The position numbers and the translations under genes are program-made. A stretch of 46,659 bases of DNA from Paraeggerthella sp964369725. Its GTDB lineage: Bacteria > Actinomycetota > Coriobacteriia > Coriobacteriales > Eggerthellaceae. The stretch is taken from the NCBI GenBank assembly GCA_964369725.1, contig CAYJGC010000008.1, positions 1 through 46,659 of the forward strand, in the 5' to 3' direction. Below the pieces are notes generated by a model. That model did no database searches. It saw nothing but the letters and a program-made list of their open reading frames with translations, and was not told the origin of the DNA. How positions within the stretch are numbered: position 1 is the first letter of the stretch; the number at the start of each line of letters is the position of its first letter. Below are positions 17,616 through 25,990 of this stretch, one piece after another.

Positions 17616-17849
17616 GTGTGTTTTAGACCACCGTCGTTTGACAGTATGATGACTAAATGCCCCGAGTGTGCGGCGTTTAATCCTGCTGAAAACGAAAAAT
17701 GCAAGAAGTGTGGTGCTCTGCTTCCAGAGACACCCGCAGAAGGCGACGCTGCACCTGCAGCTGCTCCTACAGCTCCAAAGGGCCCTGGTGCCCCTCAAGC
17801 TCCCGGCGCTCCAAAAGCTCCAGGGACGCCAAAGCCGCCAACCTCTTAG
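17616..17849 (+). CDS. Zinc-ribbon microprotein with FRPP start and Pro/Ala-rich tail (module B, first)
   Basis: The start is GTG 17616, five bases after a perfect AGGAGG; the product is 77 residues. It begins MCFRPPSF, has one CPEC plus CKKC zinc ribbon (CPECAAFNPAENEKCKKCG), then a long Pro/Ala/Gly low-complexity tail ending PGTPKPPTS. N-terminus, zinc ribbon and C-terminus match the microprotein at 4295-4486, although the middle differs. It opens the module B enzyme operon, 135 bases before the oxidoreductase. The tail is likely disordered and could reach a partner. Function is unknown; the repeated genomic linkage argues for a role with the enzyme. Confidence 0.8.
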   Translation: MCFRPPSFDSMMTKCPECAAFNPAENEKCKKCGALLPETPAEGDAAPAAAPTAPKGPGAPQAPGAPKAPGTPKPPTS

Positions 17850-17984
17850 CGAGGGAAAGATTGGTTTTTCGGATTCAATATTTTGTTCGCTTGGCTAAGA
17901 GGAAGTTAAAGCGTTCGTATTGAGTTCAGAAGAATAGAGTTTGTCTCAAGTAACCGGCAATACTAAAATGAAAGGGGGAATTTC

Positions 17985-20351
17985 ATGATCAACGAATACA
18001 ACAAAGATTTGTACAAGACAGATTGGCGTTGGTATGAGAATGGTTACGAAGTGACCCGTACCGCTGTCTGGTCAGGGCCTGGGTGCCACAATGGCTGCGG
18101 TGTGCTGACGTACGTAAAAGATGGTAAGCTCGAAAAGATTGAAGGCGACCCCAACTTTGGTTATAACCAAGGACGTCTTTGCTTACGCTGCTTGAACATG
18201 GTTGAGAACATCTACAACAATGACCGTCTCAAGTGGCCCCTTCTCCGTGATGGTGAAAAGGGAGAGAACAAGTGGAAGAGAATCACTTGGGAAGAAGCTT
18301 ATGACTGGTTGGAGGACACCTACAAAGAGATTTGTAGAACCATCCGTGAAGATCACAATGGTATTGGACCTGAGGGCATCGTAGCGTTGTCCGGTACTGG
18401 TCGTAATGCAATGTGGCATGGCGCTATGTGTCTCCGCGCAGTGTTTGGCAGTCCTAATATGTCATTCGGCTTCCTCTCTGCTGACTCATGCTATCAGCCT
18501 CGTATGACGGCAAATCTTATGAAAGACGGCGACTGCTGGATTTTGGACGCTTCCCAGCTTCATCCTGATCGTTACGACAATCCAGAGTGGAAATGCCCTG
18601 AAGTTGTTATTGTTTGGGGTAACGAGCCGCTTGCATCTAACGGTGACGGCTTTGTTGGTCACTGGTTGGTTGACCTTATGCGTATGGGGACCAAGCTTAT
18701 TGTTGTTGATCCTGCTTTAACTTGGCTTGCCTCAAAGGCTGATATTTGGATTCAGGTTCGCCCTGGTACAGACGCAGCTCTTGCATTGGGTATGCTTAAC
18801 GTAATCATTAACGAAGATCTCTATGATCATGATTTTGTTGACAATTGGACCTATGGTTTTGATGAGTTGGCAGAACGCGTTCAGGAATATCCTACTGATA
18901 AAGTAGCTGAGATTTGCTGGATTGAAGAGCAGACTATTATTGATGCTGCTCGTATGTTTGCAGCTGCAAAACCTGGCGCAATTCAATGGGGTCTAGCAAT
19001 CGACATGCAGATTTCTGCAATGGAAGCATCTTTTGCAATTGATGACATCACCGCTCTTTGTGGCAATCTTGACGTACCTGGTGGTAACGTTCACGTACGC
19101 TATGCCTACAATTCTTCAAAGAAATATGGCTGCGGTCTTGAATTCATTTCTCCCGAGATGCTTGATCGTCGTATTGGTACCGAACAGTCTCCAATTCACA
19201 AAGCTGGTTATACTCCGTTTATTCCACCAGATTTGTTGCTTGAAGCTATGGAGACGGGTGTTCCTTATCCTGTTCAGATGATCTGGGTACACGGAACCAA
19301 TCCTATTGCTAATATGGCAGGCGACGCTCCACGTGTATATCGTGCATGGAAAAATGTTCCTTACACGGTTGTAATCGACTACTACTTAACTCCAACGGCT
19401 GTTGCATTTGCTGACCTTGTGTTACCTGTTGCAATGTCTGTTGAACGTGACTCGTTCCGTTCATGGTGGCAGCCTTTGCGTGCTATGACAGCATCTGCTG
19501 GTCGTTATTACGACTGTAAGATGGACGAAGAGCTTGTATTTGAGCTTGGTCAGCGCTTTAATCCTGAATTCTTTGGTCAGTTCGCTAACGTGCGTGACTT
19601 CCTTACCTGGATGATTCAGGACGAAGGCAATGGTGTTGATTACACGTTCGAAGAGCTCACTCATAAAGTTTATGACTGGTGGGAGTGGAACCAGACGTAC
19701 CACAAGCATGAAAAAGGCTTGTTGCGTGAGGATGGTCAGCCTGGCTTCGTAACGGCTACGGGTCTCTATGAAATCTCTTCTCCATTGTTTGATGTTTGGG
19801 GCTTTGATCCGCTGCCTCATCATATGGAGCCTTTCGAGAGTCCTTACCGTACGCCAGAACTCTATAAAGAGTATCCCTACATTTACACCTCAGGTCATCG
19901 CCAAATTGGTTTGTTCCACTCAGAGCATCGCCAGTTGCCTACGATGCGTGAGATTCATCCTATGCCTATTGCTGACATTTCTCCTGAAATTGCAGAAGAG
20001 CAAGGAATTAAAGAGGGCGATTGGGTTTGGTTTGAGAATAAGCGCGGTAAGTGTAAGCAACAAGCACACATCGCTCCAGGTCTTATGCCTAACTTGGTTC
20101 GTGCTCGCCATGGTTGGTGGTTCCCTGAGCAAGAAGCTGCAGAGCCAAATCTCTACGGCGTATTTGATAGCAACGGAAACAACCTAACCACTATGGGTGT
20201 CTATGGTCCTACGCACTATGGTGCGCCTTATAAGAGTACTCTTTGCAAGTGTTACAAGGTAACACCTGAAAATGATTGCTCACCAAGTGAAATTGTTACC
20301 AAGGGAGGAGGTTTCGGAGGCTATGACTACACCCGATTCGAAGGAGACTAA
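17985..20351 (+). CDS. Molybdopterin (bis-MGD) oxidoreductase catalytic subunit, module B
   Basis: ATG 17985 follows AAAGGGGG and gives 788 residues. Family signs include WKRITWEEAYDWLED, VIVWGNEPLASNGDG, VDPALTWLASKADIWIQVRPGTDAAL and the C-terminal cap with KSTLCKCYKV. The N-terminal cluster motif is unusual: C34, C38 and C66 fit positions two to four of the CX2CX3CX27C pattern, but the first position is Gly31, while an extra C69 follows. Cys169 (ADSCYQPRM) is the best metal-ligand candidate. There is no Tat signal, so it is cytoplasmic. The stop lies 29 bases inside the next gene. It resembles enzymes of the dehydroxylase/transhydroxylase branch; the substrate is unknown. Confidence 0.9.
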   Translation: MINEYNKDLYKTDWRWYENGYEVTRTAVWSGPGCHNGCGVLTYVKDGKLEKIEGDPNFGYNQGRLCLRCLNMVENIYNNDRLKWPLLRDGEKGENKWKRITWEEAYDWLEDTYKEICRTIREDHNGIGPEGIVALSGTGRNAMWHGAMCLRAVFGSPNMSFGFLSADSCYQPRMTANLMKDGDCWILDASQLHPDRYDNPEWKCPEVVIVWGNEPLASNGDGFVGHWLVDLMRMGTKLIVVDPALTWLASKADIWIQVRPGTDAALALGMLNVIINEDLYDHDFVDNWTYGFDELAERVQEYPTDKVAEICWIEEQTIIDAARMFAAAKPGAIQWGLAIDMQISAMEASFAIDDITALCGNLDVPGGNVHVRYAYNSSKKYGCGLEFISPEMLDRRIGTEQSPIHKAGYTPFIPPDLLLEAMETGVPYPVQMIWVHGTNPIANMAGDAPRVYRAWKNVPYTVVIDYYLTPTAVAFADLVLPVAMSVERDSFRSWWQPLRAMTASAGRYYDCKMDEELVFELGQRFNPEFFGQFANVRDFLTWMIQDEGNGVDYTFEELTHKVYDWWEWNQTYHKHEKGLLREDGQPGFVTATGLYEISSPLFDVWGFDPLPHHMEPFESPYRTPELYKEYPYIYTSGHRQIGLFHSEHRQLPTMREIHPMPIADISPEIAEEQGIKEGDWVWFENKRGKCKQQAHIAPGLMPNLVRARHGWWFPEQEAAEPNLYGVFDSNGNNLTTMGVYGPTHYGAPYKSTLCKCYKVTPENDCSPSEIVTKGGGFGGYDYTRFEGD

Positions 20352-20676
20352 GTACGGTCTGCTTATTGACTATGAATTCTGCACTAACTGCCATACGTGT
20401 GAAGTAGCTTGCAAGAAGACACATAATCTTCCTGTTGGTCAAAATGGCATTAAAGTTTTGGAGTATGGCCCAGTTAAGAATACTCAAGGCAAATGGGAGT
20501 GGACATTCTTACCACTACCAACCGATCTTTGCGACCTGTGCGCTGATCGTGTTGCTGAAGGACGTCTTCCAAACTGCGTTCATCACTGCCAATCAGGCAT
20601 TATGTATCACGGTCCTTTGGATGAACTAGCTGAGAAATTGGCTGAAAAGCCAAATATGGTGCTCTTTAGTCATTAA
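20323..20676 (+). CDS. Small 4Fe-4S electron-transfer protein, module B
   Basis: ATG 20323 overlaps the end of the catalytic gene by 29 bases, which suggests coupled translation; GGAGGAGG lies at 20304-20311 and GGAGG just before the start. The 117-residue protein has CTNCHTCEVAC near the start and CDLC..CVHHC later, eight cysteines in all, enough for two [4Fe-4S] clusters. It is the counterpart of the module A protein at 8622-8954 and probably delivers electrons to the module B enzyme. An in-frame start at 20272 is possible but lacks support. No membrane anchor is encoded nearby. Confidence 0.85.
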   Translation: MTTPDSKETKYGLLIDYEFCTNCHTCEVACKKTHNLPVGQNGIKVLEYGPVKNTQGKWEWTFLPLPTDLCDLCADRVAEGRLPNCVHHCQSGIMYHGPLDELAEKLAEKPNMVLFSH

Positions 20677-20699
20677 TACAACGCGAGGAGGTTTAAGCT

Positions 20700-20927
20700 A
20701 TGGCTCGCCAAGAAAAAGGTGGATTCCGTCCACCTCCATTGGGAAAAATTTTGTGGAAATGCGGTTCTTGCAACACGTTTAATGCTGCAGATGCAGATGC
20801 ATGCAAGAAGTGTGGCGCCGATAAGGTTGTAGACGAGACAATCGCGGGTGCAACATTTAAGCCTATTTCAGCAGAAGAACGCCTCAATCAAGATCAAAAA
20901 GCTTTGGATGCGCTTGAAGGCAAATAG
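20700..20927 (+). CDS. Zinc-ribbon microprotein with GFRPP motif (module B, second)
   Basis: ATG 20700 follows GAGGAGG. The 75-residue protein starts MARQEKGGFRPPPLGK, then has a single zinc ribbon (CGSCNTFNAADADACKKCG) and a helical acidic tail (AEERLNQDQKALDALEGK). The FRPP motif links it to the other microproteins in modules A and B. The ribbon resembles the one at 17616-17849, but the Pro-rich tail is replaced by a helix. It lies between the Fe-S gene and a terminator. Function is unknown. Confidence 0.8.
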   Translation: MARQEKGGFRPPPLGKILWKCGSCNTFNAADADACKKCGADKVVDETIAGATFKPISAEERLNQDQKALDALEGK

Positions 20928-20939
20928 GTAGGTTCTTTG

Positions 20940-20982
20940 GGTGGTTTTCGGTCTCAAGTGAGATCGGGAACCACCTTTTCTT
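20940..20982 (+). terminator. Terminator between module B zinc-ribbon and DASS genes
   Basis: GGTGGTT (20940-20946) pairs with AACCACC (20969-20975), with an inner GGTCTC/GAGATC stem and TTTTC following. Because the DASS gene begins at 21016 with no room for much else, partial read-through may set carrier expression below enzyme expression. Confidence 0.75.
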
Positions 20983-21015
20983 TGGGCTTTAGGGGAATCG
21001 GGAGGATTTACAGTT

Positions 21016-22446
21016 ATGGAACACGTGAGCACTCGATTTAATCGTATGTCAATTACGCAACTTGTTGGACTTGTTGTTGGTTTAACTTGTATGGGGTCTT
21101 CATATTTTATTCCTGCAACACCGGATTTATCACATGAAGCCATTATGTCATTGGGGATTATGGCTGGAACTGTTGTAATGTGGTTTTGTGGAACCATGTC
21201 AACGGGTGTGGTTGGTCTGATTGGCGTAGTAGCCCTCTATCTTTTAGGGGTTCAGCCAACATTCCAAGAATCGTTTTCTGGTTTTACCCAAACTACTACT
21301 TGGTTTATTTTGGGTGTATTTTGTATGACAGCGCTGATGCAAAAAAGTACTCTAGGAATCCGCCTGACAAAGCGATTCATACTCTTAGCTGGCGCTGATT
21401 CAAAAAAACTAGTTTTAGCCATTATGTCAGTTACGGCGCTTTGTTCCTCAGTTATGTCGGATACAGGTGCGGTTGCTCTTGCTATGAGCTTCATTCTTCC
21501 TCTTTTAGCTTTACTAGGTGCTAAAAAGGGTGAGTCTAATTTGGGAAAATGCCTTTTAATGGGAGCCTCCTTCGGAGCCCTGTTAGGCGGCTTTACTACG
21601 CCTATTGGGCATTCTATTAACGTGCTTGCATTGGGTCTTTTGGAGCAGCAAGCAGGAATTGTGGTGAATTGGGGAGTTTGGCTGGCCTTTGGAATTCCTG
21701 TAGCTTTGATGGTACTGCCTATTGCTTGGTATGGCCTTGTAAGGGCTTTTCCGCCGGAAGACATAACGCAAGAGAGTATCGATTCTTTAATGGCAAATCA
21801 GTTTAAAACAGGCAAAATGACAACACATGATATTAAAAGCTTAGTTTTGCTTATAGCTATACCAAGCATGTGGATTCTAGGAAACTGGATTCCTTGGCTT
21901 AACGCTACGACGGTGGCGCTTGTTGGCATGTTTTTACTGTTTGCTCCAGGTATCAAGATTCTTACTTGGAAAGAATACGAATGTATGGTTAGCTGGAATT
22001 TATTTTTGTTCTTTGGAACTGTTCTTAGTTTAGGTGGGGCAATAATTGCAACAGGCGCTGCTGATTATATCGCAACGGTCTTTATAGAGTCAGGCATTTT
22101 GACTCTTCCTGTTTTGCCAGCGTTATTTCTTATGGGCTTAAGTTTGTATGTGTTGCAATCGTTTGTTCCTATTTCTCTTACTTGGGTAACCATATTTTTG
22201 CTTCCTTTGGTTGTGTATGCAGAGGCTGTTGGCATCCCAATCATTGCGCCAGTTTTCTTAATGTCTTGTTTAGCTGCGGGTAGTTACTTTTTACCGCTTG
22301 CTCCAACTAATAATGTTAGCTACGATGCGGGTTTCTATTCGTTCGGTGACAATGTTAAAGGTGGTTTATTTGCCTCGGTCGCTATAGTTGTAGTTGCATC
22401 TTTGTGGGTCTATTTCTTAGCAAGCATTGTGGGTTTTGGTTGGTAG
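21016..22446 (+). CDS. DASS/SLC13-family anion permease (module B)
   Basis: The 476-residue membrane protein is a close paralogue of the carrier at 4587-6020, with most positions identical by eye through the core (for example TFQESFSGF, LGIRLTKRFIL and GGFTTPIGHS). It has about 11-12 helices and the polar motifs SDTGAVALAMS in half one and APTNNVSYDAG in half two. GGGAGGA precedes ATG 21016. The second-half motif differs from the module A paralogue (PTNNVSYD versus PANNMTLD), which may reflect a different anion. It follows the module B enzyme genes rather than preceding them. Likely role: uptake of the module B substrate, sodium-coupled by family analogy. Confidence 0.85.
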   Translation: MEHVSTRFNRMSITQLVGLVVGLTCMGSSYFIPATPDLSHEAIMSLGIMAGTVVMWFCGTMSTGVVGLIGVVALYLLGVQPTFQESFSGFTQTTTWFILGVFCMTALMQKSTLGIRLTKRFILLAGADSKKLVLAIMSVTALCSSVMSDTGAVALAMSFILPLLALLGAKKGESNLGKCLLMGASFGALLGGFTTPIGHSINVLALGLLEQQAGIVVNWGVWLAFGIPVALMVLPIAWYGLVRAFPPEDITQESIDSLMANQFKTGKMTTHDIKSLVLLIAIPSMWILGNWIPWLNATTVALVGMFLLFAPGIKILTWKEYECMVSWNLFLFFGTVLSLGGAIIATGAADYIATVFIESGILTLPVLPALFLMGLSLYVLQSFVPISLTWVTIFLLPLVVYAEAVGIPIIAPVFLMSCLAAGSYFLPLAPTNNVSYDAGFYSFGDNVKGGLFASVAIVVVASLWVYFLASIVGFGW

Positions 22447-22539
22447 AGACTGTTGGAAAACGCAAGTAAATCAGAGGAGTATCCTAGCGATGTTTCTCTG
22501 TTTTGCTTTTATGGCAAACGCGCGAGAATGGTTGAGGGT

Positions 22540-23025
22540 ATGGTAAAAATTCGACCTATGATAGAAGACGATTTGTCTCAAATTATGGAGATTGAAATTT
22601 CTTCTTTTGATGACCCCTGGACTCCGCTTGCTTTTGCTCTTGAATTGCGACACAATCCACGCGCCTACTACCGGGTTGCGTATTGTGATTGCGAAGAAGG
22701 AGAAGGAAAGACGGATAAAATCCTTGGCTACGTGGGCTGGTGGGATATGCCTCAAGGAGCTGCAATATTGCGGATTGCTGTAGCTTCAAGCGCCCGAGGA
22801 AAGGGAGTAGGTAAAGTCCTCGTAGAAGATGTATTTAAAGTGGCTCAAGGGCTAAAACTACCGTTAGTTTCTTTGGAGGTTCGTTCTTCTAATCTTGCTG
22901 CACAGAAATTCTATTCACAGCTAGGTTTCAAAGAAACATCTATATTGAAAGGGTATTACGAGTACCCTGACGAAGACGGTGTTGTAATGGAGTGTCATTC
23001 AGAGATCCCCGCTAAATGTATATGA
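22540..23025 (+). CDS. rimI: GNAT acetyltransferase, RimI-like
   Basis: The start at ATG 22540 (MVKIRPMIEDDLSQIMEIE) matches the normal N-terminus of RimI-type enzymes and gives 161 residues; in-frame starts at 22453 and 22528 would add non-family sequence. The acetyl-CoA loop is SSARGKGVGKVL, and the C-terminal LEVRSSNLAAQKFYSQLGF is typical of RimI. RimI acetylates the N-terminal alanine of ribosomal protein S18; many homologues act on other protein N-termini. It is not beside the usual tsaB/tsaD neighbours. It overlaps the start of the DMT carrier gene by 10 bases, so the two are probably co-translated. Confidence 0.75.
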   Translation: MVKIRPMIEDDLSQIMEIEISSFDDPWTPLAFALELRHNPRAYYRVAYCDCEEGEGKTDKILGYVGWWDMPQGAAILRIAVASSARGKGVGKVLVEDVFKVAQGLKLPLVSLEVRSSNLAAQKFYSQLGFKETSILKGYYEYPDEDGVVMECHSEIPAKCI

Positions 23026-23909
23026 GTATTTTAAAACACTCAATAATGATTTTTATTGCTGGCATTAGCTACGGTATTCAAGGAGTTTTAGTAAAACTTA
23101 CTCTTACAGCAGGCTTTTCGTGGTCTCAGTCTATTGTGGCTCAAGCAAGTTTTGGACTGTTTTTGTTTGTGGTTATGCTCTTAATTCAAAAGTTACGATC
23201 TAAACCTCATGTCAAAGTTATACCAATGCAGTTTTTATCCTTGCTTGGACTGGGGGTTCTTACAGGTGTTTCTGGGGTTTTTTATAGTTTTGCACTGAGT
23301 ATGATACCCGCATCGGTGGCAATCGTTTTGTTATTTCAGTTTGTTTGGGTGGGTGTAATAATACAGAGTATTTTCACCAGGAGGGCACCAAATAAATTTG
23401 AACTAATTGCTTCAGGGGTAATTTTGGGAGGTACTTTGTTTGCGAGTGGAGTTTTTTCGCACGAAGTTGAGAGCTTGAATCCTCTGGGCGTTGCATGTGG
23501 CTTGGTTCCGGCAGTGTCATTTGCTACTTTCTTGTTTGCATCGGGCCGAGCGGGTACCTTGTTGCCTCCCATTCAGCGAGGTAGTATCGTGTGTGCAGGA
23601 TCCTTAATCCCTGCCCTCGTAGTGTGTCCAGATTTTTTTACAAGTGGAGCCTTGCAAAATGGTATAGGTATTTATGGTTTGCTGTTAGGCTTGTTTGCGC
23701 AGCTAATCCCCATAACCTTAATTGGGATTGCGGCACCACATTTACCCTCTGCACTTTCTACCATTATGGCGGCGTCGGAGCTTCCTTCAGGAGTAATTGC
23801 TTCTGCGCTTGTGCTCGGAGAAGTAGTAGATGGGATGCAGTATTTGGGTGTTGCCATTATTTTGATGGGTGTGGTGATAGCGCAGTGGCCTAACTTTCGG
23901 TTTTCGTAG
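23016..23909 (+). CDS. DMT superfamily transporter (EamA type)
   Basis: The 297-residue protein has about ten hydrophobic helices in two repeats, with EamA features: an N-terminal helix with IAGISYGIQGVLVKLTL, and a second half with LLGLFAQLIPITLIGIAAPHLPSALSTIMAASELPSGVIASALVLGE. Start is ATG 23016, or ATG 23022 two codons later. EamA proteins export or import metabolites, amino acids or drugs; the substrate is unknown. Its last 20 bases overlap a second, convergent EamA gene of separate sequence. Confidence 0.85.
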   Translation: MYMSILKHSIMIFIAGISYGIQGVLVKLTLTAGFSWSQSIVAQASFGLFLFVVMLLIQKLRSKPHVKVIPMQFLSLLGLGVLTGVSGVFYSFALSMIPASVAIVLLFQFVWVGVIIQSIFTRRAPNKFELIASGVILGGTLFASGVFSHEVESLNPLGVACGLVPAVSFATFLFASGRAGTLLPPIQRGSIVCAGSLIPALVVCPDFFTSGALQNGIGIYGLLLGLFAQLIPITLIGIAAPHLPSALSTIMAASELPSGVIASALVLGEVVDGMQYLGVAIILMGVVIAQWPNFRFS

Positions 23910-24804
23910 AGATATTGCGGTCAACTAGCAAAATCATCATAAGTACAATCATGAATCCACCGCTAAAGTCTGCAGATGATACGTTAGTTCCAAGCCAGAG
24001 CGCAGATATTATGGTTGCCGCTACTGGTTCTATGCAGCCAACTAGGCCAACGCGAACCGCACCCGCATCAGCAATTCCTTGCGAAAGAAGTACATATGAA
24101 CCTACGGTGCCTAAAAGAATCATTAGTCCAAGAACAACGGTAATTTCAAAATTCACTTCTACAGGAATAGTCCAAGGTTTCATGGTGATTATAGATGCGA
24201 TACCGGCGACAAACATAGCCATGCCAGTTACTACCAGGCTATTTTGTTCTTTTAGTTTTTTATTAGGAATCAGGGTGTAGCTCGCTACAGCGATAGCTGC
24301 AATGCCTCCCCATAAAAGCGCTTCAGTTGGAATTGCAAGACTATCAATGCTTCCTTGAGTCGCAATAAGGGTGGTGCCTACAACGGCAAGAATGAACCCA
24401 ATTATTTCATTTATTTTTGGTAGTCGCTTGGTAGAGCAGCAAACAAAGACCACAACTATCACCAGGCTTAAGCTTTTAAAAAGGGCTCCCGTTCCCGCAT
24501 TGGTATGAGAGACGGCCATTAGATAGGCAATTTGCGAAACGACTATGCTAAATAAACCAATTGCGAGAATGCGCAACAGGGAAGATTTATCACTGAGTAT
24601 TGTCAGTAGGTCTTTTTGATAGCGGATAAGACACACAGCCGACAGGATAATGGCGGCTCCAATAATACGTATGGCAGTAATCCACAGAACTGAAATTCCC
24701 AAATTTCCGGCCAGTAGTTGACCACACGCTGCAGAAAATCCCCAAAAAATTCCAGCTAGAGCCGCACAGAGCATACCTCGGAGTACATGATTATTCTTAG
24801 ACAT
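23890..24804 (-). CDS. DMT superfamily transporter (EamA type), convergent
   Basis: The minus-strand ATG at 24804 is preceded by AAGGAG ten bases away. The 304-residue product has about ten helices, with GMLCAALAGIFWGFSAACGQLL at the start and GCIEPVAATIISALWLGTNVS near the end, typical of EamA carriers. It does not look like a recent duplicate of the neighbouring carrier. The 3' ends overlap by 20 bases, so the two transcripts are antisense over that stretch. The substrate is unknown. The 264 bases upstream (24805-25068) hold no further gene. Confidence 0.85.
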   Translation of the reverse strand: MSKNNHVLRGMLCAALAGIFWGFSAACGQLLAGNLGISVLWITAIRIIGAAIILSAVCLIRYQKDLLTILSDKSSLLRILAIGLFSIVVSQIAYLMAVSHTNAGTGALFKSLSLVIVVVFVCCSTKRLPKINEIIGFILAVVGTTLIATQGSIDSLAIPTEALLWGGIAAIAVASYTLIPNKKLKEQNSLVVTGMAMFVAGIASIITMKPWTIPVEVNFEITVVLGLMILLGTVGSYVLLSQGIADAGAVRVGLVGCIEPVAATIISALWLGTNVSSADFSGGFMIVLMMILLVDRNISTKTES

Positions 24805-25068
24805 ATATGTCAGACTCCTTCCATTTTTCAGGGATTAGTCAAGCGGTGCTAGTGCAAGCGCTTATTGAGGGAGTGAGGGCATTCGTATCTTATTGTGGAG
24901 AATAAAAATCCCATCAGTGCCCACTTGTATTTGATTGCATGCAAAAAGCGCCGCAAAGCGACAGGCAAACTTTACAGTAGCATAGCGCGAGAATTAAAAG
25001 ATGAACTACTTGTCATTCGTTGAGAAACGACTTGTTTTGAAATATTGAGAAGACTTAGCGATTTGCTT

Positions 25069-25980
25069 TTATATCGTTAGCTTAAGCCCATCAGATGCTA
25101 CTTTTACACGACCTTCGTAGGGGGTTAGATAGCTTTCAAGTTGCGCTAAGGTTATAGGTTCGTCGTAATGCATGGCGAGATGCGTGAGATACAGCGTCCC
25201 AACGTCAAGACGGTTTAAGCCCTCATCAATAGCTTCCTGAACGCTTTGGTGTGTCTGAGGTGTCCAGTTTCGTTTCCAGTAGGTGGCATCAAGAATGGCA
25301 ATGTCGACGCCGCGTATGGCTTGTGCTGTTTCTTCGGGCAGGCGAGCGGTGTCAGATGCGTAAAAAAGCCTCGTAGTAGGTGTTTCCAAGAGATAGCCAA
25401 AGGTTCCAGGGGCGTGAGCTGCAGGCAGCGGAGTATAGTGCACTCCATCAATCTCAAATGGGGAGAACGACTCGACAGTGTGCAGTTCCAAGCAGTTAAT
25501 CATGTAGTGATATTCATGTTTGAGGGATTCACCTGCTTCAGTACTGCAGTAAGTCGGTAAAGTTTGCTGGGTGGAAAGGTGAACCATGAACTCTAATTCC
25601 CCTAATCCTCCTAAGTGATCATAGTGAGCATGACTGTATATCAACTGATCAATCGACTGCACGTTTTCACGCAAAAGTTGATGACGCAAATCAGGTGGAG
25701 TGTCTATGAGTGTAGTCTGCTGCCCTTGTATCATAACGCCGCAGCATCCACGTCGCGCCGCCGGGTTTGTGCGCGCTTCTTCACAGGCAATGCACGTGCA
25801 AAAAAAAGCAGGCACACCGCAACCAGCACCCGTTCCCATGAAGGTAAACGTGTGTAGAGGGTTTGTGACGGGATTGTGGGTATCGGGGGAAGTATGAGCC
25901 TCAGCATCGCCCAGAGAATTGTGCGAACTCAGGATTGTGTTGAACACGGATTCCGCTTGATTGTTTGAAGATGCGTTCAT
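25069..25980 (-). CDS. Metallo-beta-lactamase-fold hydrolase, PhnP-like
   Basis: The chosen start, ATG at 25980, follows GAAAGAAAAC and gives 303 residues. Upstream in-frame starts would run into the PadR gene. After a 40-residue polar leader comes the PhnP-type opening (GTGAGCGVPAFFCTCIACEEA, a structural zinc site), then the catalytic HxHxDH motif (YSHAHYDHLGGLGELE) and later His/Asp ligands (PAAHAPG, YASDTARL, LTHLAMHYDE). PhnP hydrolyses cyclic phosphodiesters in phosphonate breakdown, and homologues act on other phosphodiesters. The gene follows a PadR regulator with a 10-base gap. Assignment to the PhnP-like clade is good; the substrate is not known. Confidence 0.85.
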   Translation of the reverse strand: MNASSNNQAESVFNTILSSHNSLGDAEAHTSPDTHNPVTNPLHTFTFMGTGAGCGVPAFFCTCIACEEARTNPAARRGCCGVMIQGQQTTLIDTPPDLRHQLLRENVQSIDQLIYSHAHYDHLGGLGELEFMVHLSTQQTLPTYCSTEAGESLKHEYHYMINCLELHTVESFSPFEIDGVHYTPLPAAHAPGTFGYLLETPTTRLFYASDTARLPEETAQAIRGVDIAILDATYWKRNWTPQTHQSVQEAIDEGLNRLDVGTLYLTHLAMHYDEPITLAQLESYLTPYEGRVKVASDGLKLTI

Positions 25981-25990
25981 AGTTTTCTTT

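Noticed and set aside
4587..22446. The two DASS permeases as an assembly duplication
   Set aside because: The nucleotide sequences differ throughout and the surrounding genes are distinct, so they are true paralogues.
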